A stretch of DNA of 64,000 nucleotides, taken from positions 7,391,501-7,455,500 of the forward strand of contig JAYKKT010000080.1 in the NCBI GenBank assembly GCA_036023115.1, in the 5' to 3' direction. A model generated the notes under the pieces. The model was not told the origin of the DNA. It ran no database searches and saw only the letters and a list, made by a program, of their open reading frames with translations. A program made the translations under genes and the position numbers. Each line of letters begins with the position of its first letter. The stretch's first letter is position 1. Below are positions 56,516 to 64,000 of this stretch, piece by piece. This stretch comes from Brasenia schreberi. Taxonomy: Eukaryota; Streptophyta; Magnoliopsida; Nymphaeales; Cabombaceae.

Positions 56516-56884
56516 AAACTCCGCCCATGTAAGAGATCACCCTTGCATTGTCGGTCCCAAGCCCGGATAAAGGAGGAGGGTTGTGTTAGGCTTTCGATAG
56601 CCAGTGTAAACTTTGTTGGATTTTTATAATATCGTTTAAAATGGTTTGGACATATAGAAACAAGATCAAAAAAAGAACCTGTAAGAAGGTATGAAAAACT
56701 AAATTTGAAACGTATTAAAAGAGGTAGAGGACAACCACAAAAATGTTCGAAAGAAACAATAAAGAATGATCTAGCTTATTGTGAGTTAACTGCTAACACG
56801 ACACATGATAGGGCTCGGTGGAAACAAAGAATCCATGTAGCCGACCCCGTCTAATATGGGAAAAGGCTTAGTTGTTGCTGTTGT
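56516..56884 (+). mobile_element. Internally deleted RTE: 5' leader joined to 3' end (RTE-F), 369 bp
   Basis: Positions 56516-56632 match the RTE leader (AACTCCGCCCATGTAAGAG to TTTTTATAATAT). The sequence then continues at TCGTTTAAAATGGTTTGG, which in RTE-B is 20034, and runs to the (GTT) tail. About 2.9 kb of ORF is missing. At the joint, RTE-B has ACAACAT on one side and GAACATCG on the other, so AACAT is shared. Confidence 0.88.
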
Positions 56885-57194
56885 ATCAATTTTTTTCCTA
56901 TTTTTTGTATTTTTACTAATTTTTTAGTATTAAATTATGATATACTATGATACGATACGATATGCGTCGCACAACACTGAATTTAATTAAAAAAACATGA
57001 TAATGTTTATGATTCGAAATGAAAAAAGAGAGAGGAGAAAGTAGTGTGTTAAGAGCAATGTTATAAAAATTATATTGTATCGTACGATATGAATACAGGG
57101 GCACGTATCACTTATTGTGATTTATCATACCGTATCGTACGATACGAGAGTGTATCGCACCGTTTCGTATGATACACCCCATATCTTATGGACA

Positions 57195-59054
57195 ATGTTA
57201 CAAATTGCATTATGTTAAAAAAACTAGTGAAACTTTAGAAGCTTATAAGAAAGCAAAGAAGGAAGCGAAAAAAGTCGTAAGTGAAGCAAAAGCTAAAGTT
57301 TGAGAGGATTTATATAAAAAAACTCAACTCAAAAGAAGGTGAAGAGATATTTTTAGGATAGCTAGGGTTAGAGATAAGAAAACTAAAGATCTTAATTATG
57401 TTAGATGCATCAAAGATGAGGATGAAAAAATTCAGTGTCAAATGATGATATAAGAAATAGATGGAAAATTTATTTTTATAAGCTTTTTAATGAAAATAAA
57501 GATGTTAGTATTAGCTTAGAAGAGTTAGCCGACTCAGAAAAGTATATAAACCACAATTTCTATCGACGTATTCAAAAGAATGAAGTCAAAGAGGATGAAG
57601 GGTGGTAAATTGGTAGGACCAAACAATATTCCTATAGAAGTTTGGAAAATACTAGGAGAAATAGGAATCACTTGGCTCACAAGACTATTTAATGAAATAT
57701 GGAAAAACCAAAAGATGCCCGAGGAATGGAGAGCAAGTACACTTATACCCATATATAAGAACAAGGGAGACATTCAAAATTGTGCGAATTATCGAGGTAT
57801 CAAGTTAATGAGTCATACTATGAAATTATGGGAAAGAATTATCGAACGTAGGTTAAGACAAGTATCAAGTACAACAGAGAACCAATTTGGATTCATGCCA
57901 GGCATATCTACTATTGAAACGATTCACCTTTTGAGACGTCTTATAGAACATTTTAGAGCAAAAAAAGAAGACCTTCACATGATATTTATTGATCTAGAAA
58001 AAGCTTCTGATAGGATACCTAGGGAGGTTCTTTGGGAAACCTTGGAGAAAAGAGGTATCCCATTGACATACATTAACCTTATAAGAGATATGTACGATGG
58101 TGCAAAAACATGTGTGAGAACTCATGAAGGAATGACAGACTTCTTTGAAGTTTATATTGGGTTACATCAAGGATAAACTTTAAGTCCATACTTACTTATA
58201 ATGTTGATTGATGAGTTTAAAACATATTCAAGATGATGTACCTTGGTTTATGTTATTTGCATATGACATTGTGTTAGTGGAGGAGTCTAAGGAAAAAGTT
58301 AATAGAAAATTGGAACTATGGAGAGAAACATTATAAAGCAAAGGCCTTCGACTTAGTAAAACAAAGACAAAATATATGGAATGTAAGTTTGAACATTTGG
58401 CTACTTCAGAGGACATAGAAATTAAAATTGGCACACATTGCATTCCCCAAAAGGAAAGTTTTAAATACCTAGGGTCAATTTTTCAAAGTGATGGAAGAAT
58501 TGATGGAGATGTTACACGTAGAATTAATGTTGGTTGGTTAAAATGGAGAGGAGCATCAGGTATTCTTTGTGATAAGAAGATACCATTAAAATTAAAAGGT
58601 AAATATTATAGAGCAGCAGTTAGGCCTGCCATGTTTTATGGTTCTGAGTGTTGGGCAGTTAATCATCAACATATACAAAAGATGTCTGTAACATAAATGA
58701 AGATGTTGAGATGGATGAGTAGAAAAGATCGTATACATAATGAGGTTATTAGAAACAAATTAGGAGTGGCACCAATAGAGGATAAAATTAGAGAATATCG
58801 TTTAAGATGGTTTGGACATATGGAAAGAAGATTAAAAGAATAACCAGTAAGAAGGTATGGAAAACTAGATTTTGAAAGTATTAAAAGAGGTAGGGGACGA
58901 CCACAAAAGTGTTGGAAAGAAACAATAAATAATGATCAAGCTTATTGTGAGTTAACTACTAACATGGCACATCATAGAGCTCTGTGGAAACAAAGAATCC
59001 ATGTAGCCGACCCCGTCTAGTATGGGAAAAGGCTTAGTTGTTGTTGTTGTAACC
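57195..59054 (+). pseudogene. 5'-truncated RTE-clade LINE (RTE-G)
   Basis: It starts inside the endonuclease-RT linker (ACAAATTGCATTATG) and ends with CTAGTATGGGAAAAGG and a (GTT)n tail. RT blocks are clear: [32 protein letters not shown], and a stop right after GLHQG at 58174-58176. FADD is changed to FAYD at about 58262, as in RTE-C. A 12-bp deletion at about 58721 and further stops follow. Confidence 0.9.
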
Positions 59055-59254
59055 TTATTGAAGATTCATCTACTCGTTGTAATATCCATTTACAGTTAAG
59101 TATATACACAGTGTAGGAGTTTTTGGAAGGCCAATTGCAATCCAACTCCGCTCCCAAATGCGACCAGGTATTGTATTTTTATTGATATTCATTTAAGTTA
59201 TTAATTGATTGACTTTGAATATTTCTTATTAGTCATTATCATGTTTTATTTCAT

Positions 59255-59802
59255 ATGAATGATGGGCTCGTTTTGGTGTAGATGCACCGAACTTGGCAAG
59301 GTTTGCTTAACGTATATTGAGTCAAACATGTAGTTTGAGTGGGTGCGAGAGGAATTTGATATTTTTCGGATGCATTCACACGAAAAAGCAAAACAGACTG
59401 AAGCATACTCAACTAAATGATTTGATATATGTTGCCTACAATATGAAGTTAAGCCAAAGGTAATAATTCTAAAATATATATTGTTTGTTGTTGCCTAGTT
59501 ATTTATTAATCTTATTAATAATAAATGATTAATGTGGCTATATTGCATTTGATATTCTTTATAATTTTAATATTCTTTCTTTACATACAAATGCAAAAGG
59601 ATGCAAGAAGCACAACAAAGGTATCATATGACCCGTTGAGTTACGAAAATATTGATATTTTTAATGATTAGGTCAAAGAGGAGGAACATCCTAGGATAAA
59701 AATTGGAGGACATTCTAAGTCGAAGCGAAACTTAGAGTTGGAGATGATGATGAAAATGATGGTGTTGGATGGGCAGATCCAATTATGGTGGAGGAAGGAA
59801 GA

Positions 59803-59839
<37 letters not shown>

Positions 59840-59935
59840 ATGGTGATGGTGGTGATCCTAACTATGTTGATTATAATGCTTTTGTTGATTATGATTCACG
59901 TTGTGGATGATTATAACGTTCTCATCTTTGAAATT
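59255..59935 (+). pseudogene. hAT transposase C-terminus with poly-Asp tract
   Basis: The frame has ARFGADAPNLARFA, then RILSQTCSLSGCERN and HTKKQNRLKHTQLNDLIYVA. After an intron-like gap it reads VSYDPLSYENIDIFND and EEHPRIKIGGHSKSKRNLEL. It ends in an acidic tail where (GAT)n at 59803-59838 encodes about twelve Asp residues before YGDGGDPNYVDYN. Stops are present (for example near 59310). Confidence 0.85.
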
Positions 59936-60290
59936 TGTAAGTTGTACTTATAACTTTGTTGTTTATTAAGTTAAACCCCTTCTGTATTCGCTATTAAGTA
60001 TTATTCACGTTACTTAATGGTTAATGATATGAAATATGGATGCTTGTAGTCTTATTCATAACTTCATTAGGAGATGTTTTTGTAATAGTATGGATGCTTC
60101 TTCATTGTGTTATATATGTTTTGTTCATTAATTTTAATTTTTGTATTATTATTTTTATTTTTATTTTTTAATAAACAAAAACAATTAACAGCATATCCTA
60201 CCGTACCATACGATATGGTACAATACAATCGTATCGTTAACCAGTGCGATACGGGCACTAATACGGTATTGACATATTATTGCATTAGAA

Positions 60291-60997
60291 GACATCCATA
60301 TCAACATCATGTAAAGATTACCTTTGAACAAATTTTTTTTTATACATGAATAATACGTCGTAATTTTTTTATATTTTTTTAATATTATTTATTATATTTA
60401 TTTTATTATTATTATTTTTATTTAATCGCATACATCCCTGAAAATAAATGTAAATAATAAGTGTGAATACTCTTAAAAAGAATGTAAAATACCATATTTT
60501 TAAAGTAAGAAATTTAGAAAGTAGGTATGACATGACGGGAGGAAATGCTGAAGATTTATGCATATAAGAATACAACTACGATGGTTTTATAAGCCATAAT
60601 GTAAAGTTCACTGTTTATTTTAAGAAGATACCACCCCAACACTTGGACGATGATGTGGCAACAATTGATAATATACAAATGCATGTGCTGTTTAATAGTA
60701 GATTGTGCTTCATAGATCAGATGCAGCTATATTAGTATCTTAACAAGTTCCAAGATAGATGTCTTATTCTAGGCCATTTTTGTTATATGGTAAAAGCCAC
60801 CTGTGCCTTCACTTATTTAAAAACAAAAAAGGTAAAATCTTACCAAATTCTTCACTAATTATAATATTTCATTGGATTAAAGTTGAGAAAGATGAAAAAC
60901 TAACTATTTTATTTTTCAAATTGAATATTAGTCTATATCTATATTTATACTCTTATAGATGGGTCCTCATTTAGTTACAATTTTTTTTTTAAATATG
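60291..60997. other. AT-rich, nothing recognised
   Basis: No element end, exon or RNA gene is visible. Confidence 0.4.
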
Positions 60998-63830
60998 GTA
61001 GTTGCAAAGAATTCATATAATGCAAAGTTGAGTACATATTGATGATTTGATAATGATTCATCATTGAACAATTGAACAAAATTTACATATTTTGAAGCAA
61101 AAAATGAAATATATTTACATTTACATATTGTAATCAGGATCATCAACTAAATAATCTTCATCTTCTCATTGCTGAAGATCCTCATCACCACAGCTTCTAA
61201 ATCAAAATCTTTATCTCCTTGATAATGTTATTGCGCTTCTTCCAAATTAATCCATGCAATGTCTTCTTCAGTTAGGAGGGTATTTTTTTTGCTATCTTCT
61301 ATAATCCAAGTCTTCTGATATATCAAAATTGTCCAAACTTATTGGATCAAATTGGCTTTCTTCTCTATTTACCTTTTTCAATTGCCTACAAGAAAGAAAG
61401 ATAAGTAATTAGTAAATAACATTAACAATTGAAGTCAAACAATTTACTGAATTGAATCTTTAAGTACTAACTAATACAAGATTACCTTTCGCGAGACTGC
61501 ATGTTACAACGGATAAAAACTAAGTCATTCAGCCGCTTATGTTCCAACTTGTTGCGCTTTTTTGTATGGATGTATTTAAAGACTTCAATTCATTTCACAA
61601 CCCGTTGCACTAATGGTTTGACTCAAAACTCTTACTGCAAAATCTCTAAGGTTTGGGCAATCACTTCCAAACCTATTCCACCAAACATATGTAGAAAAAG
61701 GCAAACATTAGAGACTTAATCCACAATAATATAAGATTTAAGAAACTTAAATACAAAGATAAATAATTTACCTTGGTGCATATTAGTTCAGTTGCGAATT
61801 GCTACTGGCAAACCCATTAAGTGAAGAGCATTACCATAAATCTCCATCTCTCAATGTATCGCATATGCCCTACTCTCATCAGGGACTAATCTATCTATAT
61901 AACTAATGATGCCTCGATTAACCTCACCATCCCTTTTGAAGCTTGCTGAGTACTTGAATGTTAGGTTTAAATAATATTAAGATGCATGAATAGGCTTATG
62001 CAATTGTTTATTTCATCTATTATCTATAATTTTTCACACGGGCACATAATCTCTCTTTTTTTCATTAAAATTATTTCTAATAGTTTCTTTTGCCCTATCC
62101 ATAGCTTCATAAAGGTAGCCCATACATGGTTTCTCCCCGCTATCAGTCAATCTCAAAACCATTACTAAAGGACATGTAATCATCAAGAGTCTAACACATA
62201 CATTCCAAAATGTACTCCTGAAGACTGTCTCTGAAATCTCATTCAATTTTCTGTTTCTTCTATTTTAAGGCAACTCTACATCTGAGGAGAACATTCTCTT
62301 CAAGGCTTGTTTCTATCTAACAATACATTGTACAGATAAGAAATTAGTTGCAAACCGAGTTACAGTTGTACAAAGAAGCTCTGCACTATCTGTATATGTT
62401 CTCATCATACAAAATACAAAGGCATAGTTATAGATAAATTTAGTGATATCTTGGCAACACTCAGTTGCTGCCTTTATCTCATCCATCTCACCAATATCTT
62501 CAAGGATGACATCTAAACAATAGATCTAAACAATGGGTTGCATATGGTGTTCAATAGAAAGTCTCATAAGTATCTGCTAACTCCTTCCCAACTGCTTTAT
62601 AGTTAGTTGTATTATCTGTAATCAATTGAACTACATTCTGTAGCCCAACCTCGCATATCACCTTTTCAAACTCTTGTCATAGTACCTCTGCAGTGTGCCT
62701 GTCCTCTGAAATGTCTAGAGATCTCAAAAACATAAGTCCTTTAGGACAGTAGACAAGAAAGTTTAGCAAGGTCCTTCCTCACCTATCTGTCCATCTGTCT
62801 GCCATGATAGTGTACATCATGTCTCCTTTCATGACTCTCTTAAAGTCGAACAATATTCGTGCACTTCAATGACGGTCTTATCTAAGATCTTTATTCTCAA
62901 TTTCTGATAAGAGAGCATCTTGTATCCTGGACCAATATTAGCAATTGCATCTGCCATTGCCTTAAAATGAAAACTATTTACTATATTAAATGGAATGCAT
63001 GCATCATAAAACCAATCTGCCCACTGCAAGGTCTGCCTGATCGTGCAATTGTTCTGAAGCCATAGCAGCACAAATTCCATTTTAAGCACCAGGTGTAGTG
63101 CTAGGAGGAAAAAATGAATGTATGCTAGAAGCAACCCTTCCTCTACTCCTTTCTGAGCTTCCTCTTTTACCACTTACAAAATCTTCAACAACTCTCTTTC
63201 TCCTGTTTGATGGTCGAGAACTGCTACTACCAATCTATGTTCTGGTATCTGAATGAATACTATCAGTGAATCCAATAGCATCATCATCTTCCTCAACCAC
63301 TAACCACCTTCTCACAAAACATACATATGATCTTACAAAACATACATATGATCTTTAATCTTGAACTCTCAACTGGTATACCCCACTGCCATACCAGATC
63401 ATCAAACCGAGAATGGGAGTCTCTAACACCCCTTCCTGCCATCTCAATTAAACACTTTAATTCAATCAAAAACTTGAAAATAAAAGCACTTTATAAATCC
63501 CCAATCTTCAGATAACACTCAAATAGAGTGTCTCTCACTTCATGAATGCAATAAAAATCATATCCACACACTTAATAACTTAATATTTTGTCATTCAAAA
63601 AAAATATAAATAACACATAAAAAACAACAAATACAAAGGAAAAAATAAAGAAAAATACTCAAAATATAGCACAATCCGAGTTAGGAGGCTTGCACGAACA
63701 CCGTAGAGCACGTTTTTGGACCCTTGAACCACAAGGAGGAAGAGAACCATGGGAAGAAAGCATGGAGAGCTCCAAAAAAAATACAAAAACCTACAAAAAT
63801 AAAGGTTTTTGTTCGGCCCTACCTTCGTAA
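60998..63830 (-). mobile_element. Autonomous-type hAT copy, decayed
   Basis: The minus strand has a 5' region (63443-63830) matching the hAT fragment at 26340-26800, a transposase reading region, and a 3' region (60998-61240) matching 1949-2180. The homology to 1949-2338 stops at 60998, so the right terminal repeat is missing. The left terminal repeat is also not seen before the window ends. Confidence 0.75.
61121..63442 (-). pseudogene. hAT transposase pseudogene (BED finger to dimerisation domain)
   Basis: From a start at 63442 it reads MAGRGVRDSHSRFDDLVWQW, GIPVESSRLK and a BED-type CMFC followed by EKVVSG. Next come YDACIPFNIVNSFHFKAMAD and AIANIGPGYK (62829-63173), MADRWTD (about 62800), VQLITDNTTNYKAVGKELAD (about 62600) and DRLVPDESRAYAIH (about 61890). 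The C-terminal KKRNKLEHKRLNDLVFIR block follows at about 61500-61600, and DDPDYNM before the stop at 61121. Intron-like gaps occur near 61660-61770 and 61240-61490. There are many stops and frame shifts. Confidence 0.88.
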
Positions 63831-64000
63831 AGCCTTTTACTTGTGGTTTATCTTTACTATATTTGATGGCATCAGAACGAGACGATCAAGTGTAGAATCA
63901 TTCTACACTGATGTATGAATGCATTAAGCTTGTGAATAAGTGTATGTTTTATAACGAGATAAAGCATGAAAGTATTTTTCGTATGAAATACCATCTTGGA
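63831..64000. other. Nothing recognised
   Basis: The homology to the hAT 5' region at 26340 ends near 63830. No terminal repeat is seen in what remains. Confidence 0.4.

Larger units (their letters stand above)
55844..56979 (+). mobile_element. Deleted hAT transposon with transposase C-terminus
   Basis: It begins CAATGTTATCTGTATCGC and ends GCGTCGCACAACACTG. The flanks GATTTAAT (55836-55843) and AATTTAAT (56980-56987) form an 8-bp target duplication with one mismatch. The left end carries GCCTCTCTTCACTTCTCCC, shared with the MITE at 34294. From about 56045 it jumps into transposase coding. RTE-F is inserted at 56516-56884. Confidence 0.85.
57056..60290 (+). mobile_element. hAT copy with nested RTE-G; right end uncertain
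   Basis: The left end CAATGTTATAAAAATTATAT is followed by a dense GTATCG/CGATAC cluster (57070-57180). RTE-G interrupts it at about 57195-59054. Transposase C-terminal coding follows at 59255-59935, and another cluster of the same motifs lies at 60190-60280. The end near GGTATTG at 60272 is not supported by a target duplication. Confidence 0.6.

Noticed and set aside
57181..59070. Target duplication for RTE-G (ATCTTATGGACAAT versus ACCTTATTGAAGAT)
   Set aside because: The similarity is too weak to separate from chance, so I did not call a TSD.
1..64000. tRNA, rRNA or CRISPR arrays
   Set aside because: No cloverleaf-like genes, rRNA segments or regularly spaced identical repeats were recognised; tRNA-like matches are only primer-binding sites.

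Overview
The window is nuclear DNA of a flowering plant with a repeat-rich genome. The evidence is a split host gene with GT-AG introns of up to 17 kb, plus Ty1/copia-type LTR elements, RTE-clade LINEs and hAT transposons typical of angiosperms. The species cannot be named from the sequence.

The only host gene I can recognise is on the minus strand. It is a plant homologue of the bacterial RadA/Sms recombination ATPase (RADA). I find eleven in-frame exons between 54931 (5' side) and 6173 (3' side). They carry Walker A, a Walker-B-like strand, the KNRFG motif and the start of the Lon-like C-terminal domain. The N-terminal zinc-finger exons would lie upstream (position >54931, probably outside the window) and the last exons downstream (position <6173, probably outside). 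One expected exon of about 32 nt, between 7364 and 16023, was not found. The exons total about 0.8 kb spread over 48.8 kb. Almost everything else in that span is intron filled with transposable elements.

Layout: 1-5285 is a nest (copia inside a hAT tail, inside an LTR element, inside an old RTE LINE). 6173-7363 holds two RADA exons. 10237-13357 is a complete non-autonomous LTR element with a 5-bp target-site duplication (TSD). 14105-15855 is an old RTE copy. 16024-16179 is an exon. 17009-20298 is a full-length RTE with TSD. 20902-22662 holds two exons. 23162-24948 holds a MITE and a foldback element. 25027-27330 is a complete LTR element carrying an RTF1/VIP5-like fragment. 27366-30430 is an RTE. 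31074-31136 is an exon. 33620-48125 is one large minus-strand LTR element with a DUF3444 gene fragment inside; it has been invaded by a hAT MITE, two RTEs, a copia element and a further hAT MITE. 48212-54931 holds five exons with small MITEs between them. 55241-63830 is a cluster of hAT transposons and RTE fragments.

The most interesting signal is a set of non-autonomous LTR elements that each appear to carry a piece of a cellular gene (RTF1/VIP5 Plus3 domain, DUF3444 domain, and more tentatively eIF4B) in sense orientation between LTRs with an initiator-Met-type primer site. Two of them also share a 15-residue PPR-like repeat and the same sequence before the polypurine tract. Many insertions have readable TSDs, so the order of events can be reconstructed from this window alone.
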